Below the pieces are notes generated by a model. That model worked only from the letters and a program-made list of their open reading frames with translations. It did not search any database and was not told the DNA's origin. A program made the translations under genes and the position numbers. This document shows positions 51,056-59,186 of a stretch of 64,000 bases of DNA, in pieces; within the stretch, counting starts at the first letter, position 1; each line of letters starts with the position of its first letter. The stretch covers positions 246,916 to 310,915 of the forward strand of contig NZ_CATNLZ010000033.1 of NCBI RefSeq assembly GCF_950101795.1, given 5' to 3'. This stretch comes from Nocardioides sp. T2.26MG-1. GTDB lineage: Bacteria > Actinomycetota > Actinomycetes > Propionibacteriales > Nocardioidaceae.

Positions 51056-52228
51056 TTATGTGGGCAGCCCGAGGGCGCGCGCGCAGCCCGGCCAGGCGCC
51101 GTAGCCGCCGGATGCGTTGCGCACCTTGGTGGCGATGGCGATCTGGGTCTCCCGGCTGGCGTTGCTCGGCAGACCGGAGCCGCCGTACGACTGCCAGGTG
51201 CCGAGGTTGAACTGCAGGCCGCCGTAGTAGCCATTGCCGGTGTTGATCGCCCAGTTGCCGCCGGACTCGCACTGGGCGAGCCGGTCCCACACGCTGTTGC
51301 CGGACGCGAAGTTGGTCGCGACGGGCCGCGCCTTGGTGCCGACCTTGACGATCTCGTCGACGGGCTGGCGCAGCACGTCCTGGCTGACCACCTTGCGCAC
51401 GGCGAGCTCGCCGTTGCGGAAGACGATCCGGTAGGTCACGTCCCGCAGACCCGGCTTGCCGGCGCGGACCACGTCGGTCTCGCCCTCGTACATCGAGCCG
51501 TCCTGCTGCTCGACGGTGCCGAAGTCGACGGCCTCGCCGTCCACGTGCTTGGTGACGACGCGGACGTCGGTGAAGACGAGCTTGTCGCCGTCGTGGAGCA
51601 CGTGCTCCGGCGCGGGCTTGGTCTCGTCGTGCTTGCCGAGGCTGACCCCGAGCTCGTCGAGGGCGTCCTCGACGGTGAGCGCGGTGACCGTCCGGGTGAC
51701 CATCTTGTGCTGTCCGAGCTTGACCTTCAGCGTCTTCGGCGTGACTACCGCGAGGCTCATACCCCCGCGGTCGATCGCACCGCCTCGGCTGGCGGACAGC
51801 TCGGCACCGGCGTACACCCGGCCGATCTCGTCGAGCGCCTGGGCGACCGTCGTCGAGGTGACCCAGTAGGTGTGGGCGTCGCCGTCGACGTTCAGCTCGA
51901 ACGGACGGGCGTAGCGCACCGAGATCTTGCTGCCGTCGTCGATGGCCTCGTCGAGGCTCGGCGCGACGACGTCGCGCGCGGACACCTCGATGCCCTCGGA
52001 CTCGAGCACGTCCCCGACGGTGCCGCCGAAGGCGGTGACCTCCTGGGACTTGCCGTCGACCGAGAGGGTCACGGTCTTGCTGAGTGCGCTGTAGCCCCAG
52101 GTGCTCCCCGCGACCGCGAGGACGACGACCGCCGCGAGGGCGACCATCAGGGGGCGGCTCCTGCTGGCTCGGCTCAGCAGGCTCTTGCTGGGCTCTTGCT
52201 GCTGATTGCTGTGCTCATCGATGGGCAC
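51056..52228 (-). CDS. rpfB: Resuscitation-promoting factor (RpfB-like transglycosylase)
   Basis: A 390-residue secreted or anchored peptidoglycan hydrolase. After a basic N-terminus, residues 27-43 are a membrane segment (LMVALAAVVVLAVAGS). Three DUF348 repeats follow (TVTLSVDGKSQEV, FELNVDGDAHTYWV, LKVKLGQHKMVTRTV), then a G5 domain (TDVVRAGKPGLRDVTYRIVF). The C-terminal Rpf domain has VWDRLAQCESGGNWAINT with the catalytic Glu in CESGGNW and GYYGGLQFNLGTWQ. It stimulates regrowth of dormant cells in other actinobacteria. GTG at 52228 has GGAG nearby. Confidence 0.93.
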   Translation of the reverse strand: MPIDEHSNQQQEPSKSLLSRASRSRPLMVALAAVVVLAVAGSTWGYSALSKTVTLSVDGKSQEVTAFGGTVGDVLESEGIEVSARDVVAPSLDEAIDDGSKISVRYARPFELNVDGDAHTYWVTSTTVAQALDEIGRVYAGAELSASRGGAIDRGGMSLAVVTPKTLKVKLGQHKMVTRTVTALTVEDALDELGVSLGKHDETKPAPEHVLHDGDKLVFTDVRVVTKHVDGEAVDFGTVEQQDGSMYEGETDVVRAGKPGLRDVTYRIVFRNGELAVRKVVSQDVLRQPVDEIVKVGTKARPVATNFASGNSVWDRLAQCESGGNWAINTGNGYYGGLQFNLGTWQSYGGSGLPSNASRETQIAIATKVRNASGGYGAWPGCARALGLPT

Positions 52229-52494
52229 GATTCTCCGAACGTCGTACGTCCCGGGCCTCGGGGGCCAGTGCGTCCCGACGTGTGTTCCCCACACGCACTG
52301 GTCAGGTGTTGCGTCCCGATCCCGGCCTTCTCGTGGTCCAGACGAACAGCCAACCTGCCAGAAATGCAAACCGAGAGGGCCGGATTCTGTGGATCGTGAG
52401 CAGGATCTCGACGGCAAATTGGGCCACTCGGGACGCCACGAGAGGCCCGAAACCGCCTCTGACCTGCGAGAACGGCGAATCGCCGACGGTCCGG
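52229..52494 (-). promoter_or_regulatory. rpf upstream region with a leader hairpin
   Basis: This 266-base stretch has no gene. CCAGTGCGT (52265-52273) and ACGCACTGG (52293-52301) form a 9-bp stem with a nested GTGT/ACAC pair, 36 bases before the rpf start. No clear -10/-35 pair was settled. The c-di-AMP (ydaO) riboswitch that precedes rpf genes in several actinobacteria was looked for and not recognised. Confidence 0.4.
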
Positions 52495-53319
52495 CTACCA
52501 GGCGCCACCGAACGCGACGTCGGTGTTCGTCTCGACCGCCGCGCACAGCTCGCCGAGGCCCGCGCCGCGGACCTCCGCCATCGCCCGCATCGTCAGCGGG
52601 ACGAGGTAGGAGGCGTTGGTGCGGCCCCGGTACGGCGTCGGCGTCAGGTACGGCGCGTCCGTCTCGACCAGCACCCGGTCGAGCGGGGTGATCGCGAGCG
52701 CGTCGCGCAGCGGCTGCGCGTTCTTGAACGTCACCGTGCCGGCGAACGACAGGTGGGCACCACGGTCCAGGCACCGCCGGGCGAACTCCGCATCGCCGGA
52801 GAAGCAGTGCATCACCCAGCGCTCCGGCGCACCCTCCTCGTCGATCACGTCGAGGACCGCGTCGTGGGCGTCGCGGTCGTGGATCACCAGGGTCTTGTCG
52901 AGCCGCTTGGCGAGGTCGATGTGCCGGCGGAACGCCTCGACCTGCACGGCCCGCCCGTCCTCGCCGGTGCGGAAGAAGTCCAGCCCGGTCTCCCCCACCG
53001 CCCGCACCTTGTCGTGGGCCCCGGCCAGCCGCTCGATCTCGGCCATCGCGGCGTCGAGGTCGGGCAGCCGCGGGGCGTCGTTGGGGTGCAGCGCGACGCC
53101 GGCGACCAGGGCGTCGTACGTCGTGGCCGCCTCGACCGCCCACCGGGCCGACGGCAGGTCGCAGCCGATCTGGACGATCCGGGTCACGCCGACCGCGGCG
53201 GCGGCCGCGATCGCCTCCGCCACGGGCAGGGCGTCGTCGTCGCGCACGACGTCGAGGTGGCAGTGGTTGTCGACGACCGGGTGCGGCAGCGGCTCGGGGG
53301 CCGGGGGGCGCCCGGTCAC
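52495..53319 (-). CDS. tatD: TatD-family metal-dependent deoxyribonuclease
   Basis: A 274-residue TIM-barrel hydrolase. HPVVDNHCHLD gives the HxH metal motif; GVALHPNDAP, GETGLDFFR, VIHDRDAHDAVLDV, HCFSGDAEFA and ETDAPYLTP provide the other metal ligands. Acts on DNA ends in repair or degradation. GTG 53319 overlaps the stop of the epoxide-hydrolase-like gene as GTGA. Order rpf-tatD is conserved in actinobacteria, though here metG is absent. Confidence 0.92.
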   Translation of the reverse strand: MTGRPPAPEPLPHPVVDNHCHLDVVRDDDALPVAEAIAAAAAVGVTRIVQIGCDLPSARWAVEAATTYDALVAGVALHPNDAPRLPDLDAAMAEIERLAGAHDKVRAVGETGLDFFRTGEDGRAVQVEAFRRHIDLAKRLDKTLVIHDRDAHDAVLDVIDEEGAPERWVMHCFSGDAEFARRCLDRGAHLSFAGTVTFKNAQPLRDALAITPLDRVLVETDAPYLTPTPYRGRTNASYLVPLTMRAMAEVRGAGLGELCAAVETNTDVAFGGAW

Positions 53320-54167
53320 CGGGTCGCCTCGGCGACCTGGACGCGCGCGAGGATCGCGGCCGCGCACTCGTCGGGGGCATGCGTGGGGATCCAGTGGCTG
53401 ACTCCCTCGAGCACGACCAGCTCGTACGCCGCGTCGACCCAGCGACCGGTCTCCTCGGCGCCCTTGCGGGCGACCGCGACATCGCCGTCGCTCCACACGA
53501 ACGTGGTCGGCACCGCGACCCGGCGCCGGCTCTGGCGGGGGTCGCCGAGTGCGATCGCGCGGTACCAGCCGAGCGCGTGCGGCAGCGCGCCGTCCTCGAC
53601 GATCTCGGCTCGGAACCGCTCGACCTCGTCCGCGGTCATGCCGGCGTGGCGCAGGCTGCGCTCGAAGAAGCCGTTGCGCCGGCGGGCGGTGAGCTCGGCG
53701 AGGCGCGGCACCTGGAAGAGGCCGATGTACCAGGACTTCAGGCCCTGGCTGGAGGTGACCCCGGCCTTGAGGTAGGCCATCGGGTGCGGCACCGAGATCG
53801 CGGTCCAGCTGCGCAGCAGGTCGGGGCGCTGCGCGGCGACCATCCACCCGACGACCGCACCCCAGTCGTGGCCGACCAGGTGCACGGTCGTGCCGATCTC
53901 GTCGACCAGCGCGAGGACGTCGCCGGTGAGGTTGTCCATCCGGTAGTCACGGCGTCGCCCGGGACGGGCACCCGGCGAGTAGCCGCGCTGGTCGGGCGCA
54001 TAGGTGCGCATCCCCGCCTCGTGGAGGATCGGCGCCACCGACCGCCACGTGGTGCTGCGCTCGGGGAAGCCGTGCAGCAGCACGACCGGCACGCCGTCGA
54101 GCGGGCCCTCGTCGCGGACGTCGAAGGTGAGCCCGTCGTGCTCGTACTGGGTGATCCGTCCGGTCAT
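53316..54167 (-). CDS. Epoxide-hydrolase-like alpha/beta hydrolase
   Basis: A 283-residue hydrolase. VVLLHGFPERSTTWR carries the HGFPE oxyanion motif, VGHDWGAVVGWMVA holds an aspartate nucleophile as in epoxide hydrolases and haloalkane dehalogenases, and EGVSHWIP holds the catalytic histidine. The cap domain has the two tyrosine candidates for epoxide opening (LKSWYIGLF and LGWYRAI). Overlaps rsmI by ATGA and tatD by GTGA, so it is coupled to both. Confidence 0.86.
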   Translation of the reverse strand: MTGRITQYEHDGLTFDVRDEGPLDGVPVVLLHGFPERSTTWRSVAPILHEAGMRTYAPDQRGYSPGARPGRRRDYRMDNLTGDVLALVDEIGTTVHLVGHDWGAVVGWMVAAQRPDLLRSWTAISVPHPMAYLKAGVTSSQGLKSWYIGLFQVPRLAELTARRRNGFFERSLRHAGMTADEVERFRAEIVEDGALPHALGWYRAIALGDPRQSRRRVAVPTTFVWSDGDVAVARKGAEETGRWVDAAYELVVLEGVSHWIPTHAPDECAAAILARVQVAEATR

Positions 54168-55030
54168 GGTCGCTCCTGTGCCCCGTGGCCCCCGCCGTGA
54201 ACCAGGTTGTACACCTCGCGCTTCGGTACGCCGGCCCGGCGGGCGACCTCGACGATCGCCTCCTTGCGGCTGGTGCCGTCGGCCTCCAGCGCGGCGACCG
54301 CGGCCCGCAGGCTGGCCGGGTCGTTGGCGATCGCGGCGGCCGGCCCGGCGCCCGCCACGACGATGGTGACCTCGCCGCGCACGCCCTCGGCCGCCCAGGC
54401 CACGAGCTCGGCCAGCGGACCACGCCGTACCTCCTCGTGGGTCTTGGTCAGCTCGCGGCAGACCGCGGCCGCGCGGTCGTCGCCGAGCGCCTGGGCCATC
54501 GCGGCCAGCGCCGCCTCGGTGCGGTGCGGCGCCTCGAAGAACACCATCGTGCGGCGCTCGTCGGCCAGGTCCGCGAGCCGGCGCTTCCGCTCGCCGGCCT
54601 TGCGGGGCAGGAAGCCCTCGAAGCAGAACCGGTCCACCGGCAGTCCCGACACCGCGAGCGCGGTGAGCACCGCGGACGGGCCGGGCACGGCGGTCACCCG
54701 CACGTCGTGCTCGACCGCGGCGACGACGAGGCGGTAGCCGGGGTCGGAGACGCTGGGCATCCCGGCGTCGGTGACCAGCAGCACCCGCTCGCCGGCGAGG
54801 AGGCTGTCGAGGAGCATCGGCGTGCGCGCCGACTCGTTGCCCTCGAAGTACGACACGACGCGGCCCGTGATCGTCACGCCGAGGTCGGTGGTCAGGCGCT
54901 TGAGCCGGCGGGTGTCCTCGGCCGCGACCACGTCGGCCGTCGCCAGCTCGTGGGCCAGCCGCGGCGGCGCGTCGCCGACCTGTCCGATCGGCGTCGCCGC
55001 GAGCACGAGCACGCCGCCGGTGTCATCCAC
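54164..55030 (-). CDS. rsmI: 16S rRNA (cytidine(1402)-2'-O)-methyltransferase
   Basis: A 288-residue tetrapyrrole-methylase-fold enzyme that methylates C1402 in the ribosomal decoding centre. LVLAATPIGQVGDAPPRL is the N-terminal TPIG motif, VVAAEDTRRLKRL, VTDAGMPSVSDPG and VPGPSAVLTALAVSGLP follow. C-terminal winged region SRKEAIVEVARRAGVPKRE. GTG at 55030 is 34 bases from the divergent pmt start. It leads the operon with the epoxide-hydrolase-like and tatD genes. Confidence 0.93.
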   Translation of the reverse strand: MDDTGGVLVLAATPIGQVGDAPPRLAHELATADVVAAEDTRRLKRLTTDLGVTITGRVVSYFEGNESARTPMLLDSLLAGERVLLVTDAGMPSVSDPGYRLVVAAVEHDVRVTAVPGPSAVLTALAVSGLPVDRFCFEGFLPRKAGERKRRLADLADERRTMVFFEAPHRTEAALAAMAQALGDDRAAAVCRELTKTHEEVRRGPLAELVAWAAEGVRGEVTIVVAGAGPAAAIANDPASLRAAVAALEADGTSRKEAIVEVARRAGVPKREVYNLVHGGGHGAQERP

Positions 55031-55051
55031 GGGTCGATCATCGCAGGCCCG

Positions 55052-55057
55052 TATCCT
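55052..55057 (+). promoter_or_regulatory. -10 box TATCCT of pmt
   Basis: TATCCT lies seven bases before GTG 55065, indicating a leaderless pmt transcript. Confidence 0.5.
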
Positions 55058-55064
55058 CGGGCCC

Positions 55065-56684
55065 GTGACGACCGGCGCCTCCCCCTCCGCCTGGGAGCGC
55101 GCCAGGAGCCGGGTCCGGCTCGAGGACCCGTTCGTCGGCTGGACCGCGAGCATCGCGGTGGCGCTGCTCGCGCTGTTCCTGCGACTGTGGAAGCTCGGCA
55201 CGCCGCGGGTCTTCGAGTTCGACGAGACCTACTACGCCAAGGACGCCTGGGCGCTGCTCAACTACGGCTTCGAGCGCAACGGCACCGAGAAGGCCAACGA
55301 GCTGATCCTGCAGGGCCAGACGCTGACCGGGGTGTTCAAGAACTCCCCGGAGATGATCGTCCACCCGGAGGTCGGAAAGTGGCTGATCGCGGCCGGGATC
55401 AAGGTCTTCGGGATGGACCCGTTCGGCTGGCGGGTCGCGTCCGCGGTGATCGGGTCGCTGATGGTGCTGGTCATGGTGCGGCTCGCGCGCCGGCTCACCG
55501 GGTCGACGCTGCTCGGTGTGGTCGCCGGGCTGCTGCTGTGCTTCGACGGCCTGCAGTTCGTGCTCTCGAGGCTCGCCCTCCTCGACATCTTCGTGGCGTT
55601 CTTCCTGCTGTGCGGGGTGCACTGCGTGGTCGCCGACCGCGACTGGCACCGTGCCCGCATGGCCCGGCTCGTGCCGGAGACGGTCGCCGACTCCCGTGCC
55701 TGGGGGCCCGTGCGCGGGCTGCTGTTCCGGCCCTGGCTGCTGCTCGGCGGTGTCTGCTGGGGGCTCGCCGTGGGCTCGAAGTGGGAGGCGGTCTACCCGC
55801 TCGCGGCGTTCGGCGTGCTCGTGTGGCTGTGGTCGGCGGGCGCCCGTCGCTCCTTCGGCGTGCGCTGGCCGCTGCTGCGCTCGGCGGTCGTCGACGGCGT
55901 ACCGGCGTTCGTGCACCTCGTGCTGGTCGCATTCGTCGTGTACGTCGCGACCTGGACCGGCTGGCTGATCCACGCGAACCAGTACGAGGAGCACCTCTCC
56001 GCCACGCAGTACACGCACTTCGACGGCGGCCACGACTGGCCCACCCGCACCGAGCCCGACGCGTCGGGGTTCGGCGAGGTGACCCAGTCGCTGCGGTCGC
56101 TCTGGTACTACCACCAGGACGTCTACACGTTCCACACCCAGTTCCTCAACGACAGCACGCACACCTACGCGTCCAAGCCGTCCGGCTGGCTGCTGCTCAA
56201 CCGGCCCGTCGGCGTCGCGGCCGACACCGACATCCAGCCCGGCGCCCAGGGCTGTCACGCCCCCGCCGGCAGCGACTGCCTGCGCCAGGTGCTGCTGCTC
56301 GGCACCCCCGCGCTCTGGTGGGCCGGCTGCGTCGCACTGATCTTCGCGGTCGTGATGTGGGCCGGCTCCCGCGACTGGCGCTACGGCGTCGTGGTCGTCG
56401 GCGCCGCCTCCACCTGGCTGCCGTGGCTGCAGTACGACGACCGGCCGATCTTCTCGTTCTACGCCATCGTCACCCTGCCGTTCCTCGTCCTGGCGCTCGC
56501 GATGGCCATCGGCAAGCTGATCGGCTCGGGCGGGTCCCGCCGGCGGACCGCCGGAGTGGTCGTCTCGGGCACGTTCTTCGTGCTGGTGCTGCTGAACTTC
56601 GCGTGGTTCTGGCCGATCTACACCGACCAGCTCCTCACCCACGGCGAGTGGCTCGACCGGATCTGGTTCACCCGCTGGATCTGA
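55065..56684 (+). CDS. pmt: Dolichyl-phosphate-mannose-protein mannosyltransferase (Pmt)
   Basis: A 539-residue membrane glycosyltransferase (GT39) that transfers mannose from polyprenyl-phosphomannose to Ser/Thr of exported proteins. About ten helices, starting TASIAVALLALFLRLW. The catalytic Asp-Glu pair is in VFEFDETYYAKDAW in the first extracytoplasmic loop; HPEVGKWLIAAGIKVFG and LLCFDGLQFVLSRLALLDIF match bacterial Pmt. It starts at GTG 55065 and is divergent from rsmI, the usual actinobacterial neighbour. A REP-like element follows the stop. Confidence 0.94.
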   Translation: MTTGASPSAWERARSRVRLEDPFVGWTASIAVALLALFLRLWKLGTPRVFEFDETYYAKDAWALLNYGFERNGTEKANELILQGQTLTGVFKNSPEMIVHPEVGKWLIAAGIKVFGMDPFGWRVASAVIGSLMVLVMVRLARRLTGSTLLGVVAGLLLCFDGLQFVLSRLALLDIFVAFFLLCGVHCVVADRDWHRARMARLVPETVADSRAWGPVRGLLFRPWLLLGGVCWGLAVGSKWEAVYPLAAFGVLVWLWSAGARRSFGVRWPLLRSAVVDGVPAFVHLVLVAFVVYVATWTGWLIHANQYEEHLSATQYTHFDGGHDWPTRTEPDASGFGEVTQSLRSLWYYHQDVYTFHTQFLNDSTHTYASKPSGWLLLNRPVGVAADTDIQPGAQGCHAPAGSDCLRQVLLLGTPALWWAGCVALIFAVVMWAGSRDWRYGVVVVGAASTWLPWLQYDDRPIFSFYAIVTLPFLVLALAMAIGKLIGSGGSRRRTAGVVVSGTFFVLVLLNFAWFWPIYTDQLLTHGEWLDRIWFTRWI

Positions 56685-56691
56685 GGGCACC

Positions 56692-56739
56692 GGTGGTTGA
56701 GGTGCGAGGAGCGCCAGCGACGAGCCTCGAAACCACCGC
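56692..56739. repeat. REP-like element C
   Basis: Outer CGGTGGTTGAGGTGCGAGG and GAGCCTCGAAACCACCG are as in the other copies. GAGG/CCTC and flanks pair, but the centre does not make a perfect hairpin. Eight bases after the pmt stop. Confidence 0.75.
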
Positions 56740-56779
56740 CCGTCGTGCGTCGGCCCGCGGACCGTGGTGGCTGCCTCAC

Positions 56780-56824
56780 AGTGCGGTGTCTGGGATCAAC
56801 CAGGCTCATCCCAGCCACCGCACT
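56780..56824. terminator. Long hairpin between pmt and the tetR gene
   Basis: AGTGCGGTGTCTGGGAT (56780-56796) pairs with 56808-56824 with one mismatch around an 11-base loop. Another AGTGCGGTG lies at 56884-56892. It stands between convergent genes and may terminate both. Confidence 0.6.
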
Positions 56825-56927
56825 CTCCGCTCAGCTCAGCTGCCGACCAGCAGGCGCCGAGCGCGAGCACCGAGACCAGCGAGAGTGCGGTGAGGGCCGC
56901 CCGAGACCGGTTCACGAGCCCGATCAT
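56796..56927 (-). CDS. Putative small lipoprotein (43 residues)
   Basis: A frame from ATG 56927 to TGA 56796-56798. It encodes a basic start (MIGLVNRSRAAL), a hydrophobic core (LTALSLVSVLALGA), and a lipobox LGAC with Cys26, then a short tail containing WSAAELSGECGGWDEPG. The signal-peptide logic is intact, but the ribosome binding site (GGGGA) touches the ATG and the stop is inside the hairpin. Could be a micro-lipoprotein or a remnant of one. It fills most of the 293-base interval between pmt and tetR. Confidence 0.4.
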   Translation of the reverse strand: MIGLVNRSRAALTALSLVSVLALGACWSAAELSGECGGWDEPG

Positions 56928-56977
56928 TCCCCGAGATCGCCCGATGCGAAACGGGCCGAACGCGACCTGTGGACGAG

Positions 56978-57583
56978 CTACGCCGCGCCGACCATCCGGA
57001 GGGCCAGGAGCCGGTAGTGGGTGGCGACCTCGTCGGGGGTCCAGCGACCCTCGTCGCGGTACCAGCGGGCGACGTCGATGCCGAGGGAGAGGATGGCGAG
57101 CGCGGTCATCCGGGGGTCGGGGGTGGTGAAGACCCCGGCGGCGACGCCGCGGTCGAGGACGTCGCGGACGACGACGTCGATGTCGTGCCGGATCGCCCGG
57201 ATCTCGGCGAGGTGCTCGGCCGAGAGGGCGGCGAGCTCGTAGTTGATCACCCGCGCGCCGGTGTGCTCCTGGGCGTGGTCGCGGACGAAGTCCTCGACCA
57301 GCCGCCCCAGCTGCTCGACGGGCCCGGCAGACGCCGGCACCGCGGCGACCGAGGCGCGCACCAGGTCGAGCACCCGCAGGTGCCCGACGCGGGCCAGCTC
57401 GAAGAGCAGCTCCTCCTTGGAGCGGTGGTGGACGTAGAGCGCGGCGGGGCTCATGCCGGCGGTCGTGGAGATGTCGCGGGTGGTCGTGCCGTGGAAGCCA
57501 CGGGCGGCGAAGGCGTCCACCGCCGCGGCCGCGAGCCGGGTCCGGGCATCGGGAACGGGGGTGGACGCAGTCACACGCACCAT
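56978..57583 (-). CDS. TetR-family transcriptional regulator
   Basis: A 201-residue TetR protein. Helix-turn-helix: RLAAAAVDAFAARGFHGTTT, DISTTAGMSPAALYVHHRSK. The C-terminal ligand domain has RVINYELAALSAEHLAEIRA and IDVARWYRDEGRWTPDE, similar to FadR/KstR2-like acyl-CoA-responsive regulators. ATG at 57583 is preferred to an upstream in-frame start at 57610, which spans the AAGCGCTT palindrome. It is divergent from the acyl-CoA operon and probably represses it. Confidence 0.87.
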   Translation of the reverse strand: MVRVTASTPVPDARTRLAAAAVDAFAARGFHGTTTRDISTTAGMSPAALYVHHRSKEELLFELARVGHLRVLDLVRASVAAVPASAGPVEQLGRLVEDFVRDHAQEHTGARVINYELAALSAEHLAEIRAIRHDIDVVVRDVLDRGVAAGVFTTPDPRMTALAILSLGIDVARWYRDEGRWTPDEVATHYRLLALRMVGAA

Positions 57584-57585
57584 GG

Positions 57586-57603
57586 TAAGCAAGCGCTTAG
57601 TCA
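57586..57603. promoter_or_regulatory. TetR-type operator
   Basis: AAGCGCTT (57591-57598) is a perfect palindrome inside TAAGCAAGCGCTTAGTCA, in the 50-base gap between the tetR gene and the SDR operon. Similar AAGCGCTT-centred sites are typical of TetR regulators of acyl-CoA genes in actinobacteria. Confidence 0.55.
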
Positions 57604-57633
57604 TCGGCAAGACACTCGATCAGGAGGACGCAC

Positions 57634-58386
57634 GTGCAGGGAATCGCCGGCAAGGTAGCGATCGTCACCGGAGCCAGCCGCGGCATCGGCCTGGGCATCG
57701 CCCAGCGTCTGGTCGACGAGGGCGCCAGGGTCTGCCTGACCGCCCGCAAGCCCGAGGCGCTCGAGGAGGCCGTCCGCATCCTCGGCGGCCCCGAGCACGC
57801 GATTGCGGTCGCCGGCAAGGCCGACGACCCCGAGCACCGCGAGGACGCCGTACGCCGCACCATCGAGACGTTCGGCAGCCTCGACCTGCTGGTCAACAAC
57901 GCCGGCATCAACCCCGTCCTCTCCAGCCTCGTCGAGATCGACCTCGGCGCCGCGCGCAAGATCGTCGAGGTCAACGCGCTCGGCGCGCTGGCCTGGGTGC
58001 AGTCCGCACACCGCGCCTGGATGGGCGAGCACGGCGGCGCGGTCGTGAACATCTCGTCGGTCTCCGGCGTCAAGCCCGCCCCCGGCATCGCGATGTACGG
58101 CGCCTCCAAGGCCATGCTGATCAGCCTCACCGAGTCGCTCGCGGTCGAGCTCGGCCCGTCCGTCCGGATCAACGCGGTCGCCCCCGCGGTGGTCAAGACC
58201 CAGTTCGCCGGGCCGCTGTACGAGGGTCGCGAGGACGAGGTCGCCGCGGCGTACCCGCTCAAGCGCCTCGGCCTGCCCGAGGACGTCGCCGGCGCGGTCG
58301 TCTTCCTGCTCTCCGACGAGGCCTCGTGGGTGACCGGCCAGACGCTCACGCTCGACGGCGGCCTGACCCTCACCGGCGGGGTGTGA
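57634..58386 (+). CDS. Short-chain dehydrogenase/reductase (FabG-like)
   Basis: A 250-residue SDR. VTGASRGIGLGIAQRL is the cofactor motif, NNAGINP follows strand 4, catalytic residues are in NISSVSGVKPAPG and YGASKAML. C-terminal VTGQTLTLDGGLTLTGG is the standard FabG end. GGAGG is seven bases before GTG 57634. First gene of the TetR-controlled operon; likely oxidises a 3-hydroxyacyl-CoA or similar alcohol. Confidence 0.9.
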   Translation: MQGIAGKVAIVTGASRGIGLGIAQRLVDEGARVCLTARKPEALEEAVRILGGPEHAIAVAGKADDPEHREDAVRRTIETFGSLDLLVNNAGINPVLSSLVEIDLGAARKIVEVNALGALAWVQSAHRAWMGEHGGAVVNISSVSGVKPAPGIAMYGASKAMLISLTESLAVELGPSVRINAVAPAVVKTQFAGPLYEGREDEVAAAYPLKRLGLPEDVAGAVVFLLSDEASWVTGQTLTLDGGLTLTGGV

Positions 58387-59186
58387 TGCACGAACAGCTG
58401 CAGGGCTCGGGCGTCGTCGTCACCGGCGCCGGTCGCGGCATCGGCCGCGCGCTCGCGACGCAGCTCGCCGCCGAGGGTGCCCGCGTGGTCGTCAACGACC
58501 TCGACCCCGCAAGCGCCCAGGACGTCGCCGACGCGATCGGGGGTACGGCGGTCCCGGGCGACGCCTCCTCCGCCGACGGGGTGGCCCACCTGGTGGACGC
58601 CGCCACCGACGCGCTCGGCCGGATCGACGTCTACTTCGCCAACGCCGGCATCGACGGCGCCGGCGGGGGCACGGACAGCCTGCAGACCTCCGACGAGCAC
58701 TGGCAGCGCATCCTCGACGTCAACGTGATGGCGCACGTCCGCGCCGCACGGCTGCTGGTCCCCCGCTGGCTCGAGACCGGCGGCGGCCGCTTCGTCGTCA
58801 CCGCCTCGGCGGCCGGGCTGCTGACGATGATCGGCAGCGCGCCGTACTCCGTCACCAAGCACGCCTCGGTCGCGTTCGCCGAGTGGCTCTCGGTGACCTA
58901 CGGCCACCGTGGCGTCACCGTGCAGGCGATCTGCCCGCAGGGCGTGCGCACCCAGATGCTCGAGGACGCCGGCCCCCTGCAGGAGCTGCTGTCCCGCGAC
59001 GAGGCGCTCGAGCCCGAGCAGGTCGCGGACGCATGGGTCGCCTCGCTCGAGGACGACCGCTTCCTGGTGCTCCCCCATCCCGAGGTCGCCGGCTACTACG
59101 CCGCGCGCGCGACCGACACCGACGGCTGGCTGGCCGGCATGCGCCGCCTCCAGCACAAGCTCGACGAAGCAGGAGCACTGGGTTGA
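58386..59186 (+). CDS. Short-chain dehydrogenase/reductase
   Basis: A 266-residue SDR with VVTGAGRGIGRALATQLAAE, the NAG motif ANAGIDGAG, Ser in VTASAAGLL and Tyr/Lys in YSVTKHASV. C-terminal part is longer (LVLPHPEVAGYYAARATDTD) than in the first SDR, so the two are not recent duplicates. ATG overlaps the preceding stop (TGATG). Substrate probably an acyl-CoA-derived alcohol, from context. Confidence 0.87.
   Translation: MHEQLQGSGVVVTGAGRGIGRALATQLAAEGARVVVNDLDPASAQDVADAIGGTAVPGDASSADGVAHLVDAATDALGRIDVYFANAGIDGAGGGTDSLQTSDEHWQRILDVNVMAHVRAARLLVPRWLETGGGRFVVTASAAGLLTMIGSAPYSVTKHASVAFAEWLSVTYGHRGVTVQAICPQGVRTQMLEDAGPLQELLSRDEALEPEQVADAWVASLEDDRFLVLPHPEVAGYYAARATDTDGWLAGMRRLQHKLDEAGALG

Noticed and set aside
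52229..52494. ydaO/c-di-AMP riboswitch upstream of rpf
   Set aside because: The characteristic conserved segments could not be found on the minus strand.
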